DNA of 35,271 nucleotides from a virus, in IMG/VR virus record IMGVR_UViG_3300014720_000087, positions 1-35,271 of that record; one strand, written 5' to 3'. A program made the position numbers and the translations under genes. A model generated the notes under the pieces. That model did not search any database. It was not told the origin of the DNA and was given only the letters and a program-made list of their open reading frames with translations. Below are positions 7,708 through 17,600 of this stretch, one piece after another (position 1 is the first letter of the stretch; every line of letters starts with the position of its first letter).

Positions 7708-8130
7708 TTAGATCGGTGCTGTTGGCCAAACTACGTTAAAGGGATCTTGTTGATTAGTAATATTGCGAAGATCGTTTCGATAAACTGCCCAATTATTTTT
7801 CCATTCATCACTTTTAGAACCAACTGCTGATGGTAATTCGGTCCAATCACTATTTCTTAATTTCTCGTTTCTTTCTAATCTAACTAGATTCCATTGTACT
7901 GCTTCGAAATTATTTTTTACTTCTGCTAATTGTGATAAATTTGCACCATCTGCGAGAACTTGTTCCTCGGTTAAAAATCCAAAATTGTGTCCGGCATAAT
8001 TCAGATCATTGAAGTTGCCTTCAAATTCATCTGTTAAACCAGTAATATTTCTCCAAGTTTCAGGTATAGGTCCATAACTTATTGCTAATTTATTGGTTTT
8101 GTCGAAACAGTAAAATAATTTTGTGGACAT
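7708..8130 (-). CDS. Tail-fibre assembly chaperone-like protein
   Basis: A 140-residue protein. Residues 84-139 carry the signature of phage tail assembly chaperones of the PF16778 type: RLERNEKLRNSDWTELPSA, then W..YR..LR.IT.Q.DPF and VVWPTAP. In that family the pattern is R..RN.LL..SDWT..PD, W..YRQ.LRD....FP, V.WP..P. The N-terminal part (MSTKLFYCFDKTNKLAISYG) is less conserved. Such proteins assist folding or trimerisation of fibres. It starts directly after the DUF6065-like gene (no gap) and precedes the zinc-ribbon gene. Which fibre it serves is unknown; the NVT-rich fibre at 10396-12576 is the nearest upstream candidate. Confidence 0.65.
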   Translation of the reverse strand: MSTKLFYCFDKTNKLAISYGPIPETWRNITGLTDEFEGNFNDLNYAGHNFGFLTEEQVLADGANLSQLAEVKNNFEAVQWNLVRLERNEKLRNSDWTELPSAVGSKSDEWKNNWAVYRNDLRNITNQQDPFNVVWPTAPI

Positions 8131-8865
8131 TTAATCCTCTTTAACTTCTTTTCGTTTTTCCCTTAGTTCATGTGTATAAACATGGTGCCTTGTTTGTTGC
8201 CTAAGGTGTAAATCTGCTACTATCTTTTTTTCTTTTGCAGTAATGGCTCTAGGTTTAGTTTCTTCTTTTAAAACACTTCGCTTTACTGGTATTACTTGTA
8301 CTAATGGAGTACCGGCTTCAACCAAAGCATCATAATTGGGCACATGCCAAACTGCAGGAAAATTAATCTGTTTCAAATATTTATCAGTATCAACTAATCC
8401 TCCTAGGCACGTAAACCGTTTTTCAAAATGATTTATTGGAGTTACGAATAACGATGACCAACCTGGAGCAGTTTTTATAATCCAATTGTTTATGAATTTA
8501 ATTGGTGCGGAAAGACCCCCTGGCCAAGATGTACCTCCCACTTGATCTAAAGAATGAAACTCAGCTTGCTTATATAAAGGAGTACCGCCTAATTCTATAT
8601 TTTTTAAATCTGCACTTGTTCTTATATTAATATCGCCCTGAAGAGGTATAATCCAACCTGCTGTCATGGCATCCAACATAGGCAAACATTTTTTAGCTGT
8701 CATGCCTTTGGAATTAAATTGGTCTCTGCCATTGTTATATGGTTTAATATTCTTGTACCATTTGGGAACATGCTTTACCGCTGGCTCCGGCTCTGGTATG
8801 TTTCCAAATAAATGTTCTTCACAATAAAATTCAATAGTAGGATCGCTATAGAAAAGCTTTAACAT
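8131..8865 (-). CDS. DUF6065-like protein of unknown function
   Basis: A 244-residue protein with PKWYKNIKPY, KKCLPMLDAMTAGWIIPLQG, NWIIKTAPGWSSLFVTPINH, GGLVDTDKYLKQINFP and GTPLVQVIPVKR. The order CLP..A...GW, then a TPPG(W/Y) segment, then G.V(D/E)TD, resembles the family catalogued as DUF6065, though the match is by eye and distant. The C-terminus is a long charged helix (RAITAKEKKIVADLHLRQ and a Lys/Arg/Glu-rich tail). No known catalytic triad is obvious. It overlaps the P4H-like oxygenase gene by 7 bases, so the pair is very likely co-translated and may act on the same substrate. Function is not known. Confidence 0.5.
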   Translation of the reverse strand: MLKLFYSDPTIEFYCEEHLFGNIPEPEPAVKHVPKWYKNIKPYNNGRDQFNSKGMTAKKCLPMLDAMTAGWIIPLQGDINIRTSADLKNIELGGTPLYKQAEFHSLDQVGGTSWPGGLSAPIKFINNWIIKTAPGWSSLFVTPINHFEKRFTCLGGLVDTDKYLKQINFPAVWHVPNYDALVEAGTPLVQVIPVKRSVLKEETKPRAITAKEKKIVADLHLRQQTRHHVYTHELREKRKEVKED

Positions 8866-9455
8866 ATTCTATCACCTACGCACCATCCTACTAAACTTTT
8901 TCTTTCACCCTTGGTAACAGGTTTCACTCTATGAGGATAAAAGCTTTTAAATAAAAGCACTTGTCCTTTTTCCATTCTAAATAATTTAGACTTATTCACA
9001 TTTCCATTAAATATAACTTCAAATTCTCCACCTTCATATTCATTTGGATCACTTAAACACATAGAAAAACTAAGTTTTCTATCTTGAGGTTGAGAATTTA
9101 AATATGAGTCAAAATGCCAATCATAATGTTGATTAGAATCAGCATTATATTTAGTATATTGTAATACTTGCAAATAATCTAGTTGCATCCAAAACGACTG
9201 ATGATTTATTTGTGAAACTAAATCGACAAATCTTTTATATATCCATTCTGTTTGGTTTTTAATAGATAACCAAGAAATAGTACTATCTCTAGTTTCCAAA
9301 TCCAATTTACTGTAGTTGGTTTCCCCTACTCTAGCTGCCTCAAATTTTTCAAGTTCACACAAATCTACAATCTGGTCTACTTCGTCATTGGTAAATAAAT
9401 TCTCCCATAGAACCATCGGTGGTAAATTGGGAGTAAACAAAGGTATTCTGTACAT
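8859..9455 (-). CDS. 2OG-Fe(II) oxygenase, prolyl-4-hydroxylase-like
   Basis: A 198-residue double-stranded beta-helix enzyme of the P4H/PKHD type. Iron ligands H114 and D116 lie in HYDWHFDSYLNS, distal H175 in LLFKSFYPHRVKPV, and R185 in TKGERKSLVGW is placed to bind 2-oxoglutarate. A typical EGGEFEV turn sits at 141-147. All cofactor residues are present. The family hydroxylates proline or lysine residues or other small substrates. The gene follows the proline/glycine-rich protein at 9458-10396 with a 2-base gap and overlaps the DUF6065-like gene. Hydroxylation of that neighbour is an attractive inference, not shown by the sequence. Confidence 0.85.
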   Translation of the reverse strand: MYRIPLFTPNLPPMVLWENLFTNDEVDQIVDLCELEKFEAARVGETNYSKLDLETRDSTISWLSIKNQTEWIYKRFVDLVSQINHQSFWMQLDYLQVLQYTKYNADSNQHYDWHFDSYLNSQPQDRKLSFSMCLSDPNEYEGGEFEVIFNGNVNKSKLFRMEKGQVLLFKSFYPHRVKPVTKGERKSLVGWCVGDRIC

Positions 9456-9457
9456 AA

Positions 9458-10396
9458 TTAATCAAATGTTATAGTAACACTGCCTCCTGAGGGAACGGTT
9501 ATGGATAAATTAGTTTGGTTAGGACCAACTGTTGGTAAAAATACTGGAGTACCAGATACTGCTGGAGCATTTCCTGCTACCGGTCCTCCGGGGAACGTAA
9601 CTCCCAGCACCGAAAAAGGAGATCCAGCATTACCCGAGGATGACGGGTTAGGTGGATTAGGTGTAGGGGGATTAGTGTTTTCATAACCAGGTGCAATTAT
9701 TGGATTGCCTGGATTTTCTCCTCCGGGATAAGGTGTCGGTGGAGTTGGATTCCCTGGTGTTGGGTTATTCCCCGGGGAACCCGGAGATGTATAATCATAA
9801 TAGTAGTATAATCCTATTCCACATGGTTCAGCAAGGGTGTTGATATAAAAGGTTCCGACACCACCTCTAAACCCTTCACCTGGGGAATCTACAGGATTGC
9901 TAGTACCTGGTTTTAAAGTTTCATTAAAATCAGCAGAATTTGTAACCAAATTATTACCAAGAATAAACCCCGGCCAATTACTTGTGGCAGGGGCAGATAA
10001 TGACGAAGCGTTTACTTGAAATTCATTTCCAAATGCTTGTACACAATTACTAGTTTGAGGTCCTACAGTATGTACTAAGGTGTTGTAGGTATATGTTGTG
10101 GATGTTCCTGGATTGCCTGGTGTAGGAGGATTTGGTGGATTAGAGTTTTCACCACCTGGATAAGGTTCAGGTGGATTGGATCCTACCGGATACGGCGGAT
10201 TAAAATTTCCTGTTGGGTTGCCTGGCGATGCAGGAGTAGGATTCCCAGGCACATTGGGATTGCCCGGAACACCTTGTCCGTATATGCTAATAGAATTTTT
10301 ACCAAAAGGAACAGAAAGATTACCAGAACTATTGAATGTAGCAGTCTTTCTTTCTATTCTCCAAGTTTTATCCTTAGTTACATTTCTAAATAACAT
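9458..10396 (-). CDS. Pro/Gly/Asn-rich virion protein with two repeat blocks
   Basis: A 312-residue protein with an N-terminal beta segment (FNSSGNLSVPFGKNSISIYG), low-complexity PGNP/NPP blocks at residues 43-96 and 204-252, a central globular part (about 100-200), and a C-terminal strand ending SVTITFD. Both blocks contain YPGGEN followed by NPP or PGNP, so they look duplicated. The blocks should form extended polyproline-like linkers, not a true Gly-X-Y collagen helix. The start overlaps the stop of the fibre at 10396-12576 (TAATG). I infer a fibre-associated or spike-like structural protein. The adjacent oxygenase may modify its prolines. Confidence 0.65.
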   Translation of the reverse strand: MLFRNVTKDKTWRIERKTATFNSSGNLSVPFGKNSISIYGQGVPGNPNVPGNPTPASPGNPTGNFNPPYPVGSNPPEPYPGGENSNPPNPPTPGNPGTSTTYTYNTLVHTVGPQTSNCVQAFGNEFQVNASSLSAPATSNWPGFILGNNLVTNSADFNETLKPGTSNPVDSPGEGFRGGVGTFYINTLAEPCGIGLYYYYDYTSPGSPGNNPTPGNPTPPTPYPGGENPGNPIIAPGYENTNPPTPNPPNPSSSGNAGSPFSVLGVTFPGGPVAGNAPAVSGTPVFLPTVGPNQTNLSITVPSGGSVTITFD

Positions 10397-12576
10397 TACG
10401 CCTTAGCATCCTTGCTTGCAAGTGTTCCAATATAAGAAGTTCCTGAATCATATGTAAAGAATGTCCAAACATCTATAGCGCTCACATTACTTGTTCTTGG
10501 TGGAATATTTGAAGCACCACCTGCCCATTTTACTGTACCTGGCCATGAAATAGTATTACCGGCAAAAGAATTGAATGTAATTAATGAAAAGCTACCTAAT
10601 CTATTTGTGGGAGGATTGCTAAAAGTAAACGTCTTGTTACTATTTATTACACAGAAAAATACACCCGAGTCCAATAGATTAAGATCAATCGTAGTAGTAC
10701 CAGCTGCAGCTGTAACGTTACTTACATATTCTGAGTAAGTTCTAAATAATGCATTTCCTGATATATTGACATTAGATACGATTATATTCGAAGCAGTAAT
10801 AGAAGATACTGTGGTAGCACCAAATGCAGTATTTAAAGAAATGTTCCCAGCATATGTCACATGTCCAGTAGTATTTACAGTAAAAACACCTATTTGATCA
10901 TTGCCGCCATATGTCGATGCTGATACACCGGAGGTTGCATGTGTTAGTTGAACATTGCCTGTAGAGACATTTGCTAAAATAGGACTAACATTAGATAAAT
11001 TTACAACACCAGTATTTGTCAATGTGACTATTGCACTTTCTGATCCGGATCCCGCAACACCTATTCCCAGTCCGCCCAACATCGTAGCGATATAATTACC
11101 AGAAGTTTCTGAACCCAATACTATATCACCAACTGATACGTTTGATGCAGATACTATTCTACCCTGAGCATTTACATTAATAACAGGAATAATTCTAGAA
11201 GAACCATAAACTGAAGCTACAACGCCGGTGTCGGTTAATGCTGATACCGCGACGTTTGCTGCAGATGTTATTCTACCCTGTTGGTCGACGGTAATAACTG
11301 GAACATTAGTTGTACCACCATATGTATCAGCAGTTACCGTAACATTTGGTATATTAGCAGTGAAGGAACTGCCATCTGCTGTGGAAATTACAAAAAATCT
11401 ATTATTAGAACTAAATGATGTTACTCCTGCTACATTAACATTTGCTGCAGAAGTAATTCTTCCATCTGTTCCTACTACGAAGACTGGTACCTTTGATGTA
11501 CCACCATATGTAGTTGATGCCACTCCTGTTGCTGGTAGATCAACTTGAGTAAATGTTCCTCTTGTTGCAGTAATATTACCAGCAGTAACATTTCCGCTAA
11601 ATCTTCCTTGCACAGATACTACAGCTGATCCACCTGGTTGTGAGGCGTTTTCCGCAATCACGTTATAAACGTTAATATTACCTGTGATGTTTTGACTGCC
11701 TACTGTGGTTGTAGTGCCTGAAACAATAATATTACCAACAGTAATATTACCAGCAATATTTACGTTACCACCAACAACTAAATTACCTGAGAAATAACCT
11801 GTTGCTGCGTTTACTCTGTCTATTGCATTAATATTGCCTTTGTCCAAAAGGACATTACCTATATTAGCAAAATTGAAAGAGCCTCGTGTACCAACTATAG
11901 CAGTTGCAGATACATTACCAAATGTTGCATTGCCTGTTGCAGAAATATTACCTGTTACTGTTGCCTCACCTGTAATTAATCTACCAGCAACAGTAATATT
12001 ACTAATGGCTACGTTACCTAATAAAGAATTAAGTATTGTAACATTACCAACAGTTAAATTTGCTGTCACATTTGCATCAGTAACTACTAATAAACCATCA
12101 TTCAATAAAGAGGCATTACCCAATCCAAGGGTAACTCTAACATTTGTAGCATCCGTATCATCAAGTAAGGTTCTGGCAAATGATGACAAAGTAGTACCAG
12201 ATGCACTGGATGCTCCAGTGTAATAAACTATTCTGTCAGCTGCCGGTGTTACTGTTGATATAACATCTAATGCCGAATCCCATGCTTGCACATTGGTACC
12301 AATTGTTAAACCTAAATTAGTTCTTGCTGCAACCGGTGTGCTTGCACCTGTACCTCCATCTGCAACTGCAAGATCGGTGATACCTGTTATAGTACCGCCT
12401 TTGATATTAATATTGGTTACATTGCCAAGATGAGTACTGTTACCTAAAAAAGTATAGATATCAAAGAAATTGTTGTTTGTCTTTTCAAATGCAGTTCTTA
12501 AGGCATCACCGTCTCCGCTATTAGCTGCGGTGCCTATATTTACATTTGAATACGAATTACCATTGAAAATAGACAT
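10396..12576 (-). CDS. Modular NVT-rich tail fibre
   Basis: A 726-residue fibre. The N-terminus (NIGTAANSGDGDALRTAFEK, then TNNNFFDIYTFLG) is the attachment-like segment common in marine T4-like fibres. GGTGASTPVAARTNLGL at about 74-90 is a widespread phage fibre repeat. Four YGG..xxPV..V...GR(I/V)(T/V) modules lie at about 355-380, 417-441, 455-480 and 554-580. The C-terminus (NKTFTFSNPP, ISWPGTVKWAGG, DVWTFFTYDSGTSYIGTLA) is the usual beta-structured fibre tip domain. It lies directly after the baseplate genes, where T4 carries fibre genes. It likely contacts the host surface. Confidence 0.8.
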   Translation of the reverse strand: MSIFNGNSYSNVNIGTAANSGDGDALRTAFEKTNNNFFDIYTFLGNSTHLGNVTNINIKGGTITGITDLAVADGGTGASTPVAARTNLGLTIGTNVQAWDSALDVISTVTPAADRIVYYTGASSASGTTLSSFARTLLDDTDATNVRVTLGLGNASLLNDGLLVVTDANVTANLTVGNVTILNSLLGNVAISNITVAGRLITGEATVTGNISATGNATFGNVSATAIVGTRGSFNFANIGNVLLDKGNINAIDRVNAATGYFSGNLVVGGNVNIAGNITVGNIIVSGTTTTVGSQNITGNINVYNVIAENASQPGGSAVVSVQGRFSGNVTAGNITATRGTFTQVDLPATGVASTTYGGTSKVPVFVVGTDGRITSAANVNVAGVTSFSSNNRFFVISTADGSSFTANIPNVTVTADTYGGTTNVPVITVDQQGRITSAANVAVSALTDTGVVASVYGSSRIIPVINVNAQGRIVSASNVSVGDIVLGSETSGNYIATMLGGLGIGVAGSGSESAIVTLTNTGVVNLSNVSPILANVSTGNVQLTHATSGVSASTYGGNDQIGVFTVNTTGHVTYAGNISLNTAFGATTVSSITASNIIVSNVNISGNALFRTYSEYVSNVTAAAGTTTIDLNLLDSGVFFCVINSNKTFTFSNPPTNRLGSFSLITFNSFAGNTISWPGTVKWAGGASNIPPRTSNVSAIDVWTFFTYDSGTSYIGTLASKDAKA
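10837..11514. repeat. Four tandem-like YGG/GRIT fibre modules
   Basis: Coding repeats of about 40-100 residues within the fibre. Module starts read TTYGGTSKVPVFVV, DTYGGTTNVPVITV, SVYGSSRIIPVINV and STYGGNDQIGVFTV. The same modules appear in the left-edge fibre (about 1340-2420), including the shared ISTADG segment. Confidence 0.75.
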
Positions 12577-12588
12577 TTATTCTGAACC

Positions 12589-12795
12589 TTATCTGTTTAA
12601 AAGTTCACGAAGCATTTCTTTGATTTCCTTAATCTCAGATTTCATATTATTTATTTCTGTTTCTACGTGATTAGTTTTATCACGCATTTGACGTTCTTTA
12701 ATGTATCTATGATACCCGGAATTGTCTTCGCTTACTATTCCTTTGGAAAATGAATCTCTGTATAATCCCGGATGTTCTTTTACTTTTAACTTCAT
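12589..12795 (-). CDS. Small coiled-coil protein after the baseplate wedge genes
   Basis: A 68-residue protein. The first half (MKLKVKEHPGLYRDSFSKGI, then VSEDNSGYHRYIKER) is a charged segment. The C-terminal half has an I/L heptad-like pattern (VETEINNMKSEIKEIKEMLR) predicted to form a coiled coil. It overlaps the start region of its upstream neighbour by 4 bases (12792-12795). Similar small proteins follow the gp10-position genes in T4-like cyanophages, by recollection. It may help trimerise or attach the following fibre, which starts 12 bases after its stop. Function is unassigned. Confidence 0.6.
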   Translation of the reverse strand: MKLKVKEHPGLYRDSFSKGIVSEDNSGYHRYIKERQMRDKTNHVETEINNMKSEIKEIKEMLRELLNR

Positions 12796-14633
12796 GCCAA
12801 ACTTACAATTCTTAGATTTTTACATTTAGGAATTCTAGCAGGATTATCTGACAGTAAAACGATCTTGAATTGTAAACCATCAAATTGCGCAATATTTTCT
12901 ACTAACTTGGTGATCTCATAAAATTCACCACCCAAGGATTGTGTAATTGTAATACCAGTTATTTCTATAAATTCTTTTTCATTTAGATCCGCTGTTTCAC
13001 CAACTAAACTTGTTCTATAATAGAACTTTAAATTCGTGTCTGCTGGTTTTGCCACATCGACAAAGAACTTAAATGCGGTACATGGATTGATGAAGTTAAT
13101 TTGTCTGGTAATATATTTAGATGCAGCCGAACCGCCTTTTGCTGCCTCTTCTGCAATATATTGAATACCGTTATTAATAATAATATTCGCATTAGCAGCT
13201 GCGTTAGCTATTTCTGTTACAATTGTGCCATAAACTAGAATGTTGGCACCGCTGTTTTGAATTTCTAATACTCGCACGTTGCCGTTGTTATTAGATCCTT
13301 GAATATTAATAATAGAACCTTTGTTGATGGATACAGCATTTGCTCTGGCATTTGTGTTTGCCAAATTAATTGTGCCTGTGCTTGTAGTTAAATTAGTAAA
13401 ACTAATTGTATTTCCATACGACACCGTAACAATATCTCTTGAAATATTTTCTGTATCAAATGTGGGATTGTTCACAATATTATTAACCAACACCAGACCC
13501 ATTTTGTGCGTATCAACAATTGGTGCTACATATGCGTTAGTTGTATTTAATTCTATTCTAAATGCGATACCCGAACTATTGGATAACGAATAATATCTAT
13601 TGATTGTTGAAGGCAAACTTCTTAAATTTGGATATTCATAATCTTTATCATCTTCCAGTGTAGTAAAGGTTGAGTCCATCGCATAAGCGTTACTCATAGT
13701 TTTTACTTTTTGCACTACAGATGTTTCCGAAGGTGATATAAAACCTATTGATGGATATAAAGTAGTAAATTGAATATCATTAAAGGCGAATAGTTTTTCT
13801 CCGCCGAATCTTGTCTTAGCTGTGACGTTTGAGACTGCTTTAGGTAATTGTACTGTATATGAATTTAATCTAATGTTGGATACTAATTGCTTTGTTCCAG
13901 ATATGACATTTGATTGAATTCCATAGATATTTGAATCACCAAAATTTACTAATTTAATTGGTGATATTGCTACCGATGACCCTGAAATAAATCCATGATT
14001 TATGTGATACACTTTCATTTCCGGACTATTGGGAATTACTTCCAGCGGATCGGTATCTAAAACTGTTAATCTACCAGATAAATTACTAGGCCACAAATCA
14101 ATACTTGCGGTTTGGCCTATTGTGAATTTTGCTCGATACAAAGTAAATTTTAAATCTTGTAACTGATCCGGTGTCCAAGTCGAAGAGTTTTGCGATTTAA
14201 ATAATACACCGATGGTAGGTTGTTTTTGTACAACTAATCCTGTTAGTTTATCGAATTCACCTAATTGCGATATCCACACTTTATACTTTAAGGAGTCACT
14301 ATTTAAACAAAGAGCATACTCGCCTGCTTCAACATAAACTGGATTGGTAAATGTGACAGATGTAGCTGTAGCAGAAGTTGTGCTAACATTTACGCTTGCT
14401 GCTGGAATTGACACTTGTGAAAAGGGAACAATGAAGGTACCTGGAAAACCGTCCTTCATTTTTCTAATCTCGATATTAACAGGAAGATTAGAATCCTTAG
14501 CAGCAAAATATAAATCTACTTTTGTAAGAATACTTGGTTCTGACACAATGAATGATTGTGCCATTGGATCCATCATAGGAGCCAATTCACTAGGATAGAA
14601 GTTAGTAACTTTTTGGTATCTGTTTGTAGACAT
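12792..14633 (-). CDS. Baseplate structural protein, gp10 position
   Basis: A 613-residue protein that opens with PMMDPMAQSFIVSEPSILTK, then VDLYFAAKDSNLPVNIEIRK and EAGEYALCLNSDSLKYKVWI, followed by SQNSSTWTPDQLQDLKFTLY. This series is a conserved feature of a baseplate/tail structural protein in T4-like cyanophages, next to the DUF4815 protein. Later sequence is beta-rich and ends ARIPKCKNLRIVSLA. I assign it to the outer wedge (T4 gp10-like location) on synteny; sequence kinship to T4 gp10 itself is not visible to me. It lies 3 bases after the 1509-residue gene. Confidence 0.6.
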   Translation of the reverse strand: MSTNRYQKVTNFYPSELAPMMDPMAQSFIVSEPSILTKVDLYFAAKDSNLPVNIEIRKMKDGFPGTFIVPFSQVSIPAASVNVSTTSATATSVTFTNPVYVEAGEYALCLNSDSLKYKVWISQLGEFDKLTGLVVQKQPTIGVLFKSQNSSTWTPDQLQDLKFTLYRAKFTIGQTASIDLWPSNLSGRLTVLDTDPLEVIPNSPEMKVYHINHGFISGSSVAISPIKLVNFGDSNIYGIQSNVISGTKQLVSNIRLNSYTVQLPKAVSNVTAKTRFGGEKLFAFNDIQFTTLYPSIGFISPSETSVVQKVKTMSNAYAMDSTFTTLEDDKDYEYPNLRSLPSTINRYYSLSNSSGIAFRIELNTTNAYVAPIVDTHKMGLVLVNNIVNNPTFDTENISRDIVTVSYGNTISFTNLTTSTGTINLANTNARANAVSINKGSIINIQGSNNNGNVRVLEIQNSGANILVYGTIVTEIANAAANANIIINNGIQYIAEEAAKGGSAASKYITRQINFINPCTAFKFFVDVAKPADTNLKFYYRTSLVGETADLNEKEFIEITGITITQSLGGEFYEITKLVENIAQFDGLQFKIVLLSDNPARIPKCKNLRIVSLA

Positions 14634-14636
14634 TTA

Positions 14637-17600
14637 TTATGGTCCTACCTTAACTAATGTTTTGCCATCATGTATTACCCCTAATACGGCCTGCCCAGCA
14701 GCTAAAATAGATAATCTTGTCACCAAAGTTTGTTGATCTGGTGAATCTCCTAGTAAGGCATTCGCAAAAGAACCTGCTGGATCTGTAGCTAATTGTTCCA
14801 TCACATCAATAAAGAACGGATGCCAACCAACCTCTGAGGCCCTTTGTCTTGCAACTGCTAATGCTGCATCTGTACTTGCCCCTGCACCTAACGATTGATA
14901 ATATGCTGCTTTCCAAACTTCTAATTTTTGTTGCAATGAATCATAATTATTAGTGATAAATTCTCGTGCTCCAGTAATAACACCTGTTGCCATTTCTTGA
15001 ATTGATTGATTCATATTAGCAAAAGATTGATTATTCACTGCATCTGTGTACGCATTATAATCAAATCCTTGTTGAGCTGTGAAGAATGTATCTGTATCAA
15101 CAGCACCACCGACAGTATCGAGACCAGCTTCATTCACATTTACTACGTCCGAAGATGTGAATCCTGCTCTTTCGAGATATGCACCAACTGCAGATTGTAA
15201 TCCTATTGATCCGCCTCCCCAACTAGCAGTTACTTCACCTGTAACTGTGTATGTAGGAACAACTTTCAGTTTCACATTTGCATTGGCACCGTTTCCTGCT
15301 CCTGGGAATCCTTTAGGTCTCAAGGTAGTATATTCATCTTTAATTATCAATTCACCTGATGCTTGGTAAACCGCATCCGCATAGGTCGTTCTGTCTAATC
15401 CATTTGTGGGAGAATCAGATAATCTAAATATCTTTGTACCAACAGGCATATCTAAATCTTCTGATCTGTAATTAAAGATACCTTTTAGATTGCCCTTATC
15501 GTCGGTAATTAGATCATTATTGTATGCGACGTTTGCCACGTAATACGCACCTTTTAATTGGGATATTGTATTAGCGCTCATATAATCTAGAACAGTGTAA
15601 TTAGATACGTCCACATCATCAAAGAACGCATAAACAACTGTATTAGGTTTCAATCCAGACGCATTAAAACCAATGTCCATACTACGCATCTTAGGTATTA
15701 CTACCCTCGACACAATTTTTTCACCTTCAGCTGTGGTATCAAATGTTTCTACTATTTCAAAACGAGCACTTGATAATGCTGCAAAAGCATCAGTAGTTTT
15801 TATTACTGAGGATTTATTGGTTGTGGTATCTACCACCTTTGTTTCAGATTTTTCTTCACCAAACCAATAATTTCTCCAACCTCCATAAATTGAATCATAT
15901 CCAACTCTTGCTTGTGAAAATGAAGTCAATGTGTCATATTTACCATTATTATTTTCGTTTAATACTGGTAACGTAAGAGTGTCAAACCAAATATCAGATG
16001 ATGGTGTCAATGTCATAACACCTCTGAATGTAAGAATATTAAATGGATTAATAAATTCGTCCTTAGATGCTATGCTGTTTTGCACCAATGCTTCTTCAGT
16101 ATAGGTTGGTAATAAGCAATCACCAACTTTAGCATAACTATTAGCAGCTCTCAGGGTTGCAGGATTTAAAAAGTTTTCAGAAAACTCGTAAAGTCTAACA
16201 AAGTCTTGAGAAAATCTAGGACGTAGTTCTCGTTTGTTTAAATCAATAGATACAGAATAATCTGGATTTGTTACGTCACCTACCCCGTGACCACTAAAAT
16301 TATCTACTATAAATCCATTTTTAAATCTATCAAATCCGTCCGCATCTTGTATTTGTAATGATGCTGTTTCATTTTCCAATAGATTTAAAGTTGTATAATA
16401 TTCCAAATTCTTAACTCTGTTTTCTATACGACCAATATCTCGCATAGTATAACGTCTGTTATCTATTTCTGTGATATTGATATCAGTATTCACATTGAAA
16501 ACATAAGCATTTTGTTTTAGAATATATAATGCTACTGCATCATCTGGTGTTTTAGGTTCTGGTGGGTTCGCAACACTTGGACCTGAGATTATATAGGCAT
16601 TTCCCGACTTATCTAAAACTAATTTATCAACCTTTGGCAGATAGTATTGAAAATCTGTTTGGAAATCTGTTTCAGATTCTAAAAATTCTGTTTGTGATGA
16701 TCCTGTACCAGAAAATCCTGTGCCAGCGTCATTTATTCTTGGTCTAAAATCTAAGCAGTCTCTTAGATTAAATGTTTTACCATAAAGAGAAATGGATGGA
16801 ATAGATTTGTAATCTACGTCATTATATGAATCAACTGAGAAATAATCACCTGAACCATGTGAGAAATAGTCAAATGTTATTCTAATGGGGCCTGTTGGTG
16901 GTGTCTTACCAGGTTTCAATACTATTCTACCAACATCATAAAAAGTAGCTCTTTGACCATTATCCAAAGTATATCTCTCAGTGATATCTGACGCATTAGT
17001 AGAACTGTATGATGTTCCAAACGCTGTAGTTGACATACTAACAGACTTTAATCCATATACGTCAGCTTTACCTAAAGATATGATAGCAGCAGTACCTGTT
17101 GCTTGAGTAGTAACATCTAAAGTCGCATCTGAATTTAATGTCTTAGATTTTCTTAAAGCGGCTGCTGTTGTTTTATTTACTGTGGTTATTGCTCTAACCG
17201 CAGCAGATGTTAATGACGCATTGCCTGACAGATTAAAGGTAACCGTTTTACCTGTAGGAGTACCGCCCCTTGTTACTAATCCAGACAAATCTTTCCATGA
17301 ACCATCTGCCTGGATAACTATTTGATAATTATCAGAGGAATAAGGTGCAAATGTTTCGTCAGTACCAGCTGTTAACGTGTACTGTCCTGCTGATAAAGAA
17401 AAATCATATACTCTTCTTACTTGATAATCAGTTTCTGAATTGGTTGTATCAACTGCTTTAATTATTTTGTAGGGTAATTCAAAAACATAAAATAATTTGT
17501 TACCTTCTTGAATAGCTGCTTCATTTAAAGTAAAGTTAACACCTGAAACTGTAGCAGTTGCTGAAGTTACTGCTGCTAATGATATTGCATTAGTTATGCT

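Noticed and set aside
9501-9686. Rightward open frames opposite the leftward structural genes (for example 9501-9686, 11228-11548, 19708-20148)
   Set aside because: They lie antisense within well-supported genes, lack ribosome-binding sequences and have composition expected from reversed repeats.
10837-12300. NVT/NIT repeats as a CRISPR-like or satellite array
   Set aside because: Repeats vary at base level, hold the coding frame and match fibre modules; there are no equal-length direct repeats with spacers.
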